A DNA stretch of 62,025 bases from Corynebacterium lemuris (GTDB taxonomy: Bacteria > Actinomycetota > Actinomycetes > Mycobacteriales > Mycobacteriaceae). The stretch covers positions 1 through 62,025 of the forward strand of contig NZ_JANWTC010000015.1 of the NCBI RefSeq assembly GCF_024919295.1, given 5' to 3'. The position numbers and the translations under genes were made by a program. The notes under the pieces were generated by a model, which worked only from the letters and a program-made list of their open reading frames with translations, was not told where the DNA came from and ran no database searches. Positions 8,829-17,501 of this stretch are shown one piece after another. Numbering within the stretch: the first letter of the stretch is position 1; each line of letters starts with the position of its first letter.

Positions 8829-10432
8829 CCGGTACCGGCACGCTACTGCGCCTCATGCTCCGCCGCGACAGATGGCGCCTCCCCGCCTGGGTGCTGGGAC
8901 TGTCCCTGCTCATGGCCTATTTCTCCACGGCGCTGGGAACCGTCCTCGATGGGGAGAGTCTGGTCGGCCTGGCCCAGCTGGCGTTGAGCCCTGTCACGGC
9001 GCTGGTGGGCGGGCCCAGCTACGGCCTCGACGAGGTCACCGTGCCGCGTTTCCTGGCCGGACTCTACGGGGTGTACCTGATGCTGGGTGCGGCGCTGATG
9101 TCGATGCTGACCGTCTCCCGGCACACCCGCGCGGAGGAGCAGAGTGGACGGGCGGAGCTCGTGCTCGCCGGTGTCGTGGGCCGTCATGCGCAACCCGCCG
9201 CCGCGCTGATCCTCACGGTGGTTATGAACCTCCTCCTGGCGGCGCTCATGACCGGGGTGGTGCTCACCGCGCCGATCGAGCCCGCCCCGGAGGTGGCATC
9301 GACGATCCTGTTCACCAGCAGCATCGCGGCTGCGGGCATCGCCTTCGCGGGGGTCGCCACCGTCACGGCGCAGTTGTCGCCCTATTCCCGGACCTGCACC
9401 TCGCTGGCCGGGCTGATTCTGGCGGTGTCGTTCGTTGTCCGCGGTCTCGGCGACATGTCCCGGGTGCAGGGCGGAGACCTGGCGTGGTTGTCGTGGCTCT
9501 CCCCCATCGGCTGGGCGCAGCAGACCGCCCCCTACACCCTCGACCGCTGGTGGCCGCTGCTCCTGCCGCTGGTCTTCTCCGTGCTCGCGGTGGCGCTGGG
9601 ATCCCGGTTACGCGCCCGGCGTGACATGGCCGCAGGTATCATCGCTGATCGACCTGGCCGCACGCAGGCGGCCACCTGGCTGGGTTCTCCCCTCGCGTTG
9701 GCGTGGCGGCTCCAACGGGGCACGATCCTCGGCTGGTCGGTGGCGATGCTCACCGCCGGCCTGGTCTTCGGGGCCTTCACCCGCACCATCGCCGACACAG
9801 CCGGGGACATGCCCGTGGAGATCCTGGCGGTTCTCGGCGGGGCGATGGGCATCACGGAAGGTTATCTGGGCTTCATGGGGGTCTATTTCGCGGTGATCAT
9901 CTCCGTGTACGGCATCCTCGCAGTCACCGCGCTGCGCGCGGAGGAGGCCGGGTACCGCACCGAGCCTGTCCTCTCAACGGCTGTGGGACGCCGTGCCTGG
10001 TTGCTGTCCTGGGTGGGGGTCGCCGCGGCCGGCGCCTTCTGGCTGTGTCTGCTCGCCGGTTTGGCGGAGGGTGTGGGGGCCGGACTGGTTACCGGCGAGT
10101 GGTCGCTGCTGGGGCCCACTGTCCTGGGTCACAGCGTCCAGTTCGCGCCTGTGTGGCTGTTCATCGGCCTGGTCGCCGTGCTCTACGGTCTGGCGCCCCG
10201 CATGACTGGCCTGGCGTGGCTGGTGTTCATCAGCGGCAGTGTGCTCATCATGTTCGGCCGGATGATTGAGCTCGACCAGGTGTGGCTCAACCTCTCCCCC
10301 TTCGAGCACGTCGGCCAGCATCCGGCGACCGAGGTCGGTTGGACAGGTGTGGTGGTACTGGCCGGCATGGGCGTGCTGCTGGCTCTGCTCGGTGCCCTTG
10401 CTTTCCGACACCGCGACCTCACCGCCTCCTGA
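8825..10432 (+). CDS. ABC exporter, large permease subunit
   Basis: This 535-aa membrane protein has about 12 hydrophobic segments in two homologous halves (each opens with an [10 protein letters not shown] or [17 protein letters not shown] segment). That is the architecture of the polyketide-antibiotic ABC exporter permeases of Actinobacteria. Translation is coupled to the ATPase gene. No antibiotic synthesis gene is adjacent. Its stop lies 15 bp from the convergent DUF2254 gene, with no obvious terminator. Confidence 0.9.
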   Translation: MTGTGTLLRLMLRRDRWRLPAWVLGLSLLMAYFSTALGTVLDGESLVGLAQLALSPVTALVGGPSYGLDEVTVPRFLAGLYGVYLMLGAALMSMLTVSRHTRAEEQSGRAELVLAGVVGRHAQPAAALILTVVMNLLLAALMTGVVLTAPIEPAPEVASTILFTSSIAAAGIAFAGVATVTAQLSPYSRTCTSLAGLILAVSFVVRGLGDMSRVQGGDLAWLSWLSPIGWAQQTAPYTLDRWWPLLLPLVFSVLAVALGSRLRARRDMAAGIIADRPGRTQAATWLGSPLALAWRLQRGTILGWSVAMLTAGLVFGAFTRTIADTAGDMPVEILAVLGGAMGITEGYLGFMGVYFAVIISVYGILAVTALRAEEAGYRTEPVLSTAVGRRAWLLSWVGVAAAGAFWLCLLAGLAEGVGAGLVTGEWSLLGPTVLGHSVQFAPVWLFIGLVAVLYGLAPRMTGLAWLVFISGSVLIMFGRMIELDQVWLNLSPFEHVGQHPATEVGWTGVVVLAGMGVLLALLGALAFRHRDLTAS

Positions 10433-10447
10433 CCCCCGCCCACCGGT

Positions 10448-11758
10448 TCACTCAGCGTCTCTCCGGCCGTCGACCTGCCCCAACAGCTCACGCCCCCGCT
10501 CCAACGCAGGCAGATAAGTCTCATTGGCCACGGTTTCCAGGTCCTGCACCATGTCCCGCAACAGCTCCGGGATCATCGCCGAGTCCGCCCCGTAGAGACC
10601 GATTTCCCGGATCACCCCATAGAGCATGTCCGCGATCCTGGGCGGCTGATGGACCACCCTGACCTGTCCGTCATCATCGGCGATATACGGGCTGGGTTCA
10701 GTTGCAGTGACCAGGTAGCGGAAAACCCGGTGGATCTCATGGACGCACTGGACTGCCGTAACCGGATCGTTGATGCCGGGAGAAAGGGCGCGATCAGCGA
10801 TGTCGACGAGCTGCCGGAAGCCGAACGCGAGATCCTGCTCCAGTTCCCGCTCCGTCCGCACCTCAACGGCGGCACGCAGAATCCGTCGGTCCCGGTCGCT
10901 GAGCTCCCCGTCCCACCAGACCCGCAGCAGCGGCTGGCCCTCCACCAGGAAATCCCCCACCGGGCGGTCAACAGTGATCACCGCTTCCTGTTCCGTCGCC
11001 CAGGCCACCAGTTTCCGGTAGTTGATCCACACCAACGATCCGTGTCTGTCTGCAAGGACCTCCGCCCGGGGGTCGCCGGGGCGCGGTGACCAGCCGGGCC
11101 CCTGGACAGCGCCGGCATCCTCGTTCTGCACCGGGTAGAGCCGCTCAGCCAGATCTCTCGTCTCCTCCCCGATCTCCGAGATCGCGTTGGCCACCCGCAT
11201 CGAAAAGGTGATCAGACGGATGAAGGCGAGGAAAAACCCCAGGCAGCCGAGCACCAGCAGAAAGGCGACCGTCACTGATGCGCGGGGGACAAATCCGGTG
11301 ATGTCCTCATCCTCGCTCCACACGTACCGGATGACCGTCAGGGAGAACACGAAGGTACCCAGGAAGATGCCCAGGGTGGCCTGCACGATGCGGTTGCGCA
11401 GGAAACCGTTGAGCATCCGGGGACTGAACTGGCTGCTCACCAGCTGCAGCACGACCAGGGTGATGGAGAAGATGAGACCGGCGACTGAGATCGTGGATGA
11501 GGCGATGGTGCCCAGCACCTCACGGGCTGCATCGGGCCCACCCTCGAAGACGAACCTCAGCGCGGGGTCAGATAATCCCCGCTCCCAGGTGGGTAGGAGA
11601 AAACCGAGAACGAGGGCCACTGCCACGCTCACCGCCGGAATCGTCCAGAAAGGCCGCCAGATCCGATCCCACCACGTCAATCGGGGAACACCCGGGATCG
11701 AACCTCGGATGCGGAAGCTCCCGGAGGTTCCTGCACCGCCATGGCTGTTCTGGGTCAC
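10448..11758 (-). CDS. DUF2254 predicted membrane protein
   Basis: The 436-aa protein has four transmembrane segments in the first half (about residues 38-58, 85-112, 132-152, 163-185; e.g. VSVAVALVLGFLLPTWERGL and ISVAGLIFSITLVVLQLVSS). A long soluble C-terminal half contains DPVTAVQCVHEIHRVFRYL. This is the DUF2254 pattern; the function is unknown. It lies downstream of tRNA-Lys on the same strand but is separated from it by a terminator. Confidence 0.88.
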   Translation of the reverse strand: MTQNSHGGAGTSGSFRIRGSIPGVPRLTWWDRIWRPFWTIPAVSVAVALVLGFLLPTWERGLSDPALRFVFEGGPDAAREVLGTIASSTISVAGLIFSITLVVLQLVSSQFSPRMLNGFLRNRIVQATLGIFLGTFVFSLTVIRYVWSEDEDITGFVPRASVTVAFLLVLGCLGFFLAFIRLITFSMRVANAISEIGEETRDLAERLYPVQNEDAGAVQGPGWSPRPGDPRAEVLADRHGSLVWINYRKLVAWATEQEAVITVDRPVGDFLVEGQPLLRVWWDGELSDRDRRILRAAVEVRTERELEQDLAFGFRQLVDIADRALSPGINDPVTAVQCVHEIHRVFRYLVTATEPSPYIADDDGQVRVVHQPPRIADMLYGVIREIGLYGADSAMIPELLRDMVQDLETVANETYLPALERGRELLGQVDGRRDAE

Positions 11759-11795
11759 AACCTAATTGTGGCACTGATCAGTGCGGTCTGTCCGG

Positions 11796-11832
11796 AAAAA
11801 GGGCCCCCACCGCGTGTGCGGTGGAGGCCCTT
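11796..11832 (-). terminator. tRNA-Lys terminator
   Basis: Stem arms 11798-11812 and 11818-11832 (AAGGGCC..CACCGC with one mismatch) are followed on the minus strand by TTTTTCC. It lies 32 bp past tRNA-Lys. Confidence 0.8.
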
Positions 11833-11864
11833 GCCTGGGAAGAACACCCCGGCCGATGAATCAG

Positions 11865-11937
11865 TGGGCCCCGCGGGGCTCGAACCCGCGACCTGCGGAT
11901 TAAAAGTCCGTAGCTCTACCAACTGAGCTAGAGGCCC
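11865..11937 (-). tRNA. tRNA-Lys (TTT)
   Basis: This 73-nt cloverleaf has acceptor GGGCCTC, D-arm GCTCAGTTGGTAGAGC, anticodon loop CTTTTAA and T-loop GTTCGAGCC. CCA is not encoded. Confidence 0.95.
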
Positions 11938-11977
11938 GTGGGAACGATATTAGTGTGCCGCCCCCCAGGAACGGAAA

Positions 11978-12000
11978 CCGCCCCTCCGGAGGAGGGGCGG
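11978..12000 (-). terminator. cat gene terminator
   Basis: CCGCCCCTCC (11978-11987) pairs with GGAGGGGCGG (11991-12000); TTTCCG follows on the minus strand. It lies 23 bp past the cat stop. Confidence 0.75.
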
Positions 12001-12022
12001 GACGTCGATAAGCAGGCGTCGG

Positions 12023-13525
12023 CTACTTCTTCATGGAGCCGGTCTCGAGGAGACGCTCGTGGAAGGAGAAGGCGGTCGCCAGGTCGTGCGGGGTGTGCTG
12101 GAACTTGGACTTGCTGGCACGCTCGACGTACTCCTCGAGCAGCGGGCGGTAGTCCGGGTGTGCCACAGCGATCATCTTCTGCACGCGGTCACGCGGAGCC
12201 AGGCCACGCAGGTCGGCGACACCGTACTCGGTGATGACGACCATGGCGTCGTGCTCGGTGTGGTCGGTGTGGGAGGCGAAGGGGACGACCGAGGAGATCG
12301 CACCGTTCTTGGCGTCCGACGGGGAGATGAAGGTGGAGACGCGCGCGTTGCGGGTGAAGTCACCGGAGCCGCCGATGCCGTTCATGATGCGCTGGCCTGC
12401 GACATGGGTGGAGTTGATGTTGCCGTAGATGTCGGCCTCGATCATGCCGTTGGAGGAGATCAGGCCCACGCGGCGGATGACCTCCGGGTGGTTGGAGACC
12501 TGCAGCGGGCGGGTGATGATGTGCTTGCGGTAGCGCTTGGCTTCCGCGTTCATCTTCTCCGCGTACTCCGGGGACAGGGAGAAGGAGGTCGCGGATGCCA
12601 CAGACATCTTGCCGGCGTCGATAAGGTCGACCATGCCGTCCTGGATGACCTCGGTGTAGGCCTCGATGTTCTCGAACTTGGAGTCCAGCAGGCCGGCCAT
12701 CACGGCGTTGGGGACGTTGCCCACGCCGGACTGCATGACGTAGCTGTCGTAGGTCAGACGACCCCCCTGCACCTCACCCTCGAGGAAGTCGAGGAAGTAA
12801 CCGGCGATCTGCTTGGACTGCTCGTCCACCGGCTTGAAGGGGGCGTTGCGGTCCGGCGCGTTGGTCTCCACGACGGCGACGACCTTGGTCACGTCGATGT
12901 CGATGTAGGTGGTGCCGATGCGGTCGCCCGTGTGGACGATCGGGATCGGGGTGCGGTTCGGCAGGTGGCCGATGCGGTGGATGTCGGCCATGCCCTCCAG
13001 GTCGAGGGACTGCCACTCGTTGACCTCGATGATGATCTTCTTGGCGTTGTCCAGGTAGTCGACGTTGTTGCCCACGCCGGAGGACGGGATCAGGTGGCCC
13101 TCCTCGGTGATGCGGGTGACCTCGACGATGGCGACGTCCAGCTGGCCAAAGAAGCCGTGCTCGACGTACTGGCCGGAGTGGGACAGGTGGATGTCCTGGT
13201 ACTTCATCTCACCGGAGTTGATGGAGTTACGCATGATGGGGTCCGACTGGTACGGCATGCGGTAGTTGATCGCGCCGGCCTCAGCCATCACGCCATCGCA
13301 GTCCGGGGCGGTGGAGGCACCGGTGAATACGTCGATCTTGTAGCTGTCGCCCTTCGCCTGCGCATCCTTGGCGCGGTTGGCGATCGCGGTCGGCAGCGCC
13401 TTCGGGTAGGCGGCGCCGGTGAAGCCGGACATACCGACCTTGGCTCCGTTGTCGATCAGCTGGGCTGCCTCATCGGCGGACATGATCTTGCCGCGCAGCA
13501 GAGCGTTGGCGATCCGATCGGACAT
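12023..13525 (-). CDS. cat: succinyl-CoA:acetate CoA-transferase (acetyl-CoA hydrolase family)
   Basis: The 500-aa product starts MSDRIANALLRGKIMSADEA and closely resembles C. glutamicum Cat/ActA throughout (VGMSGFTGAAYPKALPTAIA, MQSGVGNVPNAVMAGL, SGDFTRNARVSTFISPSDAK). It moves CoA between succinyl-CoA, acetyl-CoA or propionyl-CoA and acetate. The Glu in YTEVIQDG is the probable thioester residue. An AGGAGGA site precedes the ATG. In C. glutamicum I recall sucCD close by; here they are not in the window, so Cat might carry the succinyl-CoA step of the TCA cycle. It is divergent from dusB. Confidence 0.93.
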   Translation of the reverse strand: MSDRIANALLRGKIMSADEAAQLIDNGAKVGMSGFTGAAYPKALPTAIANRAKDAQAKGDSYKIDVFTGASTAPDCDGVMAEAGAINYRMPYQSDPIMRNSINSGEMKYQDIHLSHSGQYVEHGFFGQLDVAIVEVTRITEEGHLIPSSGVGNNVDYLDNAKKIIIEVNEWQSLDLEGMADIHRIGHLPNRTPIPIVHTGDRIGTTYIDIDVTKVVAVVETNAPDRNAPFKPVDEQSKQIAGYFLDFLEGEVQGGRLTYDSYVMQSGVGNVPNAVMAGLLDSKFENIEAYTEVIQDGMVDLIDAGKMSVASATSFSLSPEYAEKMNAEAKRYRKHIITRPLQVSNHPEVIRRVGLISSNGMIEADIYGNINSTHVAGQRIMNGIGGSGDFTRNARVSTFISPSDAKNGAISSVVPFASHTDHTEHDAMVVITEYGVADLRGLAPRDRVQKMIAVAHPDYRPLLEEYVERASKSKFQHTPHDLATAFSFHERLLETGSMKK

Positions 13526-13809
13526 GTAGTTCCTCCTGATTGTCCGGGCCACACGCATGGGTGTGCCCCGTTATGTCTGTGAGCGATGTTCGGCTGGCAC
13601 CGACCCCGACCGACAGTGTCGGGTCGGTAACATTTTTGCCGTTTAGTTATGGTGACCACACTAGCGGATCCGATGTGGACCCGTGGAAATGCAGGTACCC
13701 GTATCAATGGTACGACACCGCCTCAATGTTAAGGCATGAGCTGCAGGAATCCAGGGGATCCGCGGTCCCCGGTTTGGGCGGGAACACCCACAGGGGGGAG
13801 AATGAGGGG
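13526..13809. promoter_or_regulatory. cat-dusB divergent intergenic region
   Basis: The 284-bp spacer has no convincing gene. It holds an imperfect hairpin (CCGACCCCGA, 13600-13609, against TCGGGTCGG, 13619-13627) followed by GTAACATTTTTG, which resembles an attenuator on the dusB strand. It also has a GTACC...GGTAC dyad near 13693. The dusB frame stays open to 13540, but that part is not conserved-looking. Confidence 0.35.
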
Positions 13810-14955
13810 GTGACTGTGAAGATCGGATCCCTGACGCTGAATTCCCCTGTGGTACTCGCCCCCATGGCGGGTGTCACCAACGTGGCCTTCCGTACCCTCT
13901 GCCGCGAGCAGGAGATCGAGAAGACCGGCACCGTCTCCGGCCTCTACGTCTGCGAGATGATCACCGCCCGCGCTCTGGTCGAACGCAACGAGAAGACCCT
14001 GCACATGACCACCTTCGCGCCCGAGGAATCCCCGCGCAGCATGCAGCTGTACACCACCGACCCGGAGTACACCTACAAGGCGGCGAAGATGATCGTCGAC
14101 GAGAACATGGCCGACCACATCGACATGAACTTCGGCTGCCCCGTCCCCAAGGTCACCCGCAAGGGTGGCGGCTCAGCCATCCCCTATAAGCGCCGCCTCT
14201 TCGGCAATATCGTCGCGGCGGCCGTCAAGGCCACCGAGGGCACCGACATCCCCGTGACCGTGAAGTTCCGCGTCGGCATCGACGACGAACACCACACCCA
14301 CCTGGATGCCGGCCGCATCGCCGTCGAGGAAGGTGCCGCCGCCGTGGCGCTGCATGCCCGTACCGCCGCCCAGCGCTACTCCGGTGCCGCCGACTGGTCC
14401 GAGATCACGCGCCTGGTCGAGCATCTCGACGGCACCGGTATTCCCGTCCTCGGCAACGGTGACATCTTCGCCGCCGGGGATGCCCGCCGCATGATGGACG
14501 AGACGGGTTGCGACGGCGTGGTCGTCGGCCGTGGCTGCCTGGGCCGGCCGTGGCTGTTCGCCGAGCTCTCCGCCGAACTGCGCGGCGAAGCCCTGCCCCC
14601 GGCCCCCACCCTCGGCGAAGTCATCCGCATCATCATCCGCCACGCCGAACTGCTCGCCGAGCATGATGGCGAGGCCCACGCCTGCCGCGACCTGCGCAAG
14701 CACATGGGCTGGTACCTGCGCGGTTTCCCGGTGGGCGGTGAACTCCGTGCCAACCTGGCACGTATCTCCACTCTCGCGGAACTGCGCGAGCAGCTCTCCC
14801 CCTGGGCGGATTCCCCGCTGATCGCCGAGGATTCCGACGGTGCCCGCGGCCGGCAGGGCTCTCCCTCCAGGGTTGCGCTCCCCGACGGCTGGCTCGATGA
14901 CCCGGAGGACGCCACCGTGCCCCAGGGCGCGGAAATCATGCACTCCGGCGGCTAG
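13810..14955 (+). CDS. dusB: tRNA-dihydrouridine synthase
   Basis: This FMN enzyme reduces specific uridines in the tRNA D-loop. The 381-aa protein has the Dus TIM barrel: SPVVLAPMAGVTNVAFRTLC, the catalytic-Cys motif MNFGCPVPKVTRKGGGSA, VTVKFRVGI, ALHARTAAQRYSG, and IPVLGNGDI for FMN phosphate binding. The GTG start at 13810 follows GGGGGAGAATGAGG and gives the usual corynebacterial length. phoU follows after 52 bp, the same pair as in C. glutamicum. Confidence 0.94.
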   Translation: MTVKIGSLTLNSPVVLAPMAGVTNVAFRTLCREQEIEKTGTVSGLYVCEMITARALVERNEKTLHMTTFAPEESPRSMQLYTTDPEYTYKAAKMIVDENMADHIDMNFGCPVPKVTRKGGGSAIPYKRRLFGNIVAAAVKATEGTDIPVTVKFRVGIDDEHHTHLDAGRIAVEEGAAAVALHARTAAQRYSGAADWSEITRLVEHLDGTGIPVLGNGDIFAAGDARRMMDETGCDGVVVGRGCLGRPWLFAELSAELRGEALPPAPTLGEVIRIIIRHAELLAEHDGEAHACRDLRKHMGWYLRGFPVGGELRANLARISTLAELREQLSPWADSPLIAEDSDGARGRQGSPSRVALPDGWLDDPEDATVPQGAEIMHSGG

Positions 14956-15007
14956 GCGCGGGGGCCCGAACAGGCACGATGCCGCGCATGCTCATATGAT
15001 GGTGGGC

Positions 15008-15745
15008 ATGCGTATCGCCTACCGGGAACATCTGGACAACTTCGCCCATGACCTCATCGTCATGTGCGACACGGTGCGCTCTCTCATGGCCGACGCCTCC
15101 GACGCCCTGCTGCGGGCCTCCCTGGAGTCCGCCGAGGATGCTCTGTCCAAGGCTGACAACCTCAACGAGATCCGCCTGCGTTGCGAGGATCGCGCCGTCG
15201 CACTCCTCGCCCTCGAGGGACCCGTCGCCCGCGATCTCCGGCAGGTCGTCTCCTCCATCTACATCGTCGAGGACTTCGCCCGGATGGGTGCACTGGCGAT
15301 GCACGTGGCCAAATCCGCGCGCCGCCGTCACCCCGACAACACCCTCCCCCAGCCACTGATCGGCTATTTCCAGGAGCTGGCACGCCTGGTCGATGAGATG
15401 AGCGACAAAACCCGCGACATCCTCGTCGACCCGAACGCCGATGTCGCCCTGGTCCTCGCGCAGGACGATGACGCCGTCGACGATCTCCACGGTTACATCC
15501 TCACCATGCTCACGCAGCGCGAGTGGCAGCACTCCACACGTGAGGCCGTGGACGTTGCCCTCCTGGCCCGTTTCTACGAGCGTTACGCCGACCACTGCGT
15601 CAACGTGGCCGCCCGCATCGTGTACCTGACCACCGGCCTCAGCCCGGACGAGTACATCGAGAAGAAGGAGCGCGACCAGGCCGAGGCCGATATCGCAGCC
15701 CGCTTCGCCGAACTTGAACGTCAGTTCTCCCGGGGCCAGGACTGA
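15008..15745 (+). CDS. phoU: PhoU-family phosphate regulator
   Basis: The 245-aa all-helical protein has two PhoU three-helix repeats. The first opens MRIAYREHLDNFAHDLIVMC and contains SIYIVEDFARMGALAMHVAK. The second carries DDAVDDLHGYIL and ARFYERYADHCVNVAARIV. The E/DxxxD clusters bind metals in homologues. PhoU couples Pst transport to the Pho sensor kinase or controls Pst activity. pstB lies only 3 kb away, but an HNH-nuclease and a P450 gene separate them. An upstream ATG at 14996 is possible. Confidence 0.93.
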   Translation: MRIAYREHLDNFAHDLIVMCDTVRSLMADASDALLRASLESAEDALSKADNLNEIRLRCEDRAVALLALEGPVARDLRQVVSSIYIVEDFARMGALAMHVAKSARRRHPDNTLPQPLIGYFQELARLVDEMSDKTRDILVDPNADVALVLAQDDDAVDDLHGYILTMLTQREWQHSTREAVDVALLARFYERYADHCVNVAARIVYLTTGLSPDEYIEKKERDQAEADIAARFAELERQFSRGQD

Positions 15746-15770
15746 CACCCGCTTATCGACGCCCCCTCCC

Positions 15771-15800
15771 ACCCCGGGTCATCCTCCAGGTGCCCGGGGT
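15771..15800. terminator. hairpin between phoU and the HNH gene
   Basis: ACCCCGGG (15771-15778) pairs with CCCGGGGT (15793-15800) between two convergent stop codons. There is no T-tract. Confidence 0.5.
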
Positions 15801-15806
15801 CAGTTG

Positions 15807-17345
15807 TCACTGGGGTGGTGGGTCTTCGGGTGGGGCTCGGTCGGGGCCGTGGTCGGCCTCGTCCCTGTTGATGGTCTCCTCCAACCGGGCGTGGGCCTCC
15901 GCCCGGGCCGGGGCTCCTTCCTGGTACGTCTCGAATTCCTGTGCCGCCGCGCGGGCCGCGGCCCGCTCAGCCCGACGCTGGCGGCGTTGCGCGTAGGTCT
16001 GCACCCAGCGTTTCTCCGCAGGCGCCAACGGCCCCTGCGCATGATCCACCGCCCAGGTGCCGTCGGCAAACAGCCAGAACACATCCCCGGTCACCGGATC
16101 CAGCAGATAGTGGGCCTGAACATCGGTCTTCCGGTTGTGGTGGTGCCGGCACAGCATGACCATATTCGCCGGTGTCGTGGGGCCACCCTCATGGTGGTTG
16201 ATGCGGTGGTCATTATCCCCACCGAGTGCGGGTTTCCCGCAGCCCGGCCAGCGGCACGTCCAGTCCCGGCCCACCAGATACGCCCGGATCGCTTCGGTGG
16301 GGGTGTAGGAGTCGGTGTGGGCTGTGGCCGCCGCATCCATGTCGGTGGTCTTCGTTGAGATGGCCAGCAGACGTTGTGCTGCCTGTTCGGTGAGCACACC
16401 CGCCAGGGGGTGGAACACCGGCGCACCGGTGATGTCCTTCGCTGTGTACAGGTGCGTGGTCACCGAGGTGGTGGCCTGACCCAGCAGCAGCATGACCATC
16501 GCCCTGGCCTGGCTGACACCGGCTGCTTTGGCGACCTGCCACACCGCATCCCGGATCAGAGTGCCGGTGGCCTGATCAACGGAGAGCTCAAAGCGGGTGG
16601 TGCCGTTGTCCTCCGTGTCGATCCACACCCCTGGTGCCGGGGTGTCACCCAGTGGTGGCAGGGAGCGCATGAGTTCTACCGGGTCGAGACAGGGCTGCGG
16701 GCGTGCCGCAGTATCCTCCCCGTCCCCGTTGTTCCCGTCGTCCCCGTCGTCGTCGTTGTTGTTCCCCTGGTTCCCCTCGGAATCGCCCTCCCCGGCATCC
16801 CCCTCAGAATCCTCCTCCGGCTCTGGTGGTGGGTCGGGTTCCGGGACCGGGGGCCAGGCGGGGTGGTCGTCTGCTTCCTGCAGGGTGGTGATGGTGGTGG
16901 CCACGACCTGCCGGATGCGGTCGGGTTTGAGCAGCAGCTGGTGCGCCCTTCTCGGTGTGGCCAGGCGTTCGACCAGGGCCTCGTCGAGGATCTCCCAGAA
17001 GTAGGGGTCGTCCTGGAGACGCACCGGTGCTCTGGTGGCGGCCCGGTCGATGACCGAGAGGTAGAACATGTCGAGCACCCAGGTCTCCTCCACCAGGGCC
17101 CGTAGGCGGGGTAGTCGGTCGAGGGTGGTCAGGGCGTCAAGGTTGGTGGTGAGATTGCCTGGCAGGATGCCGGTGGAACGGGTGAGTCCGGCGAGCAAGG
17201 TGGTCCAGTCGATGGTGTCGAGTTGTTCGGGTGTGGGTTGGATGGCCCGCCAGAACCGGTAGTTCCCGGCGGTGTTGATGGTGCGTGCCACCGCGTGCGG
17301 GTCGGCCTTGTTGAGCACACTCCATGACGGTTGCATCCTGTTCAC
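15807..17345 (-). CDS. DUF222/HNH endonuclease domain protein
   Basis: This 512-aa protein follows the actinobacterial DUF222-HNH layout. A helical N-terminal half is followed by an Asp/Glu/Asn/Gly low-complexity spacer around residues 175-215. A C-terminal HNH zinc finger reads CRWPGCGKPALGGDNDHRIN, then HHEGGPTTPANMVMLCRHHH. Such genes occur in many copies in mycobacteria and corynebacteria, often as mobile-looking single genes; the biological role is unsettled. It interrupts the phoU-pstB neighbourhood, and its upstream DNA is AT-rich for this genome, both consistent with acquisition. Confidence 0.88.
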   Translation of the reverse strand: MNRMQPSWSVLNKADPHAVARTINTAGNYRFWRAIQPTPEQLDTIDWTTLLAGLTRSTGILPGNLTTNLDALTTLDRLPRLRALVEETWVLDMFYLSVIDRAATRAPVRLQDDPYFWEILDEALVERLATPRRAHQLLLKPDRIRQVVATTITTLQEADDHPAWPPVPEPDPPPEPEEDSEGDAGEGDSEGNQGNNNDDDGDDGNNGDGEDTAARPQPCLDPVELMRSLPPLGDTPAPGVWIDTEDNGTTRFELSVDQATGTLIRDAVWQVAKAAGVSQARAMVMLLLGQATTSVTTHLYTAKDITGAPVFHPLAGVLTEQAAQRLLAISTKTTDMDAAATAHTDSYTPTEAIRAYLVGRDWTCRWPGCGKPALGGDNDHRINHHEGGPTTPANMVMLCRHHHNRKTDVQAHYLLDPVTGDVFWLFADGTWAVDHAQGPLAPAEKRWVQTYAQRRQRRAERAAARAAAQEFETYQEGAPARAEAHARLEETINRDEADHGPDRAPPEDPPPQ

Positions 17346-17455
17346 CCCCTGTCGCTTGTCCGTTCGATTACGACGCTAGAACATGACCAGGACATGGGGT
17401 CAAACTTCGGGGGCAAACTCCAATAAACGCACAGCTCAGAGGGTATTTATTTAAT

Positions 17456-17474
17456 GAAAATGGGCACCATTTTC
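17456..17474 (-). terminator. P450 gene terminator
   Basis: GAAAATGG (17456-17463) pairs with CCATTTTC (17467-17474), loop GCA, in an AT-rich run. It lies 28 bp past the P450 stop. The rest of the 156-bp spacer (17346-17501) holds the HNH promoter; no gene seen. Confidence 0.65.
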
Positions 17475-17501
17475 AACTATCTGGAACGGCGCCCACCGCC
17501 A

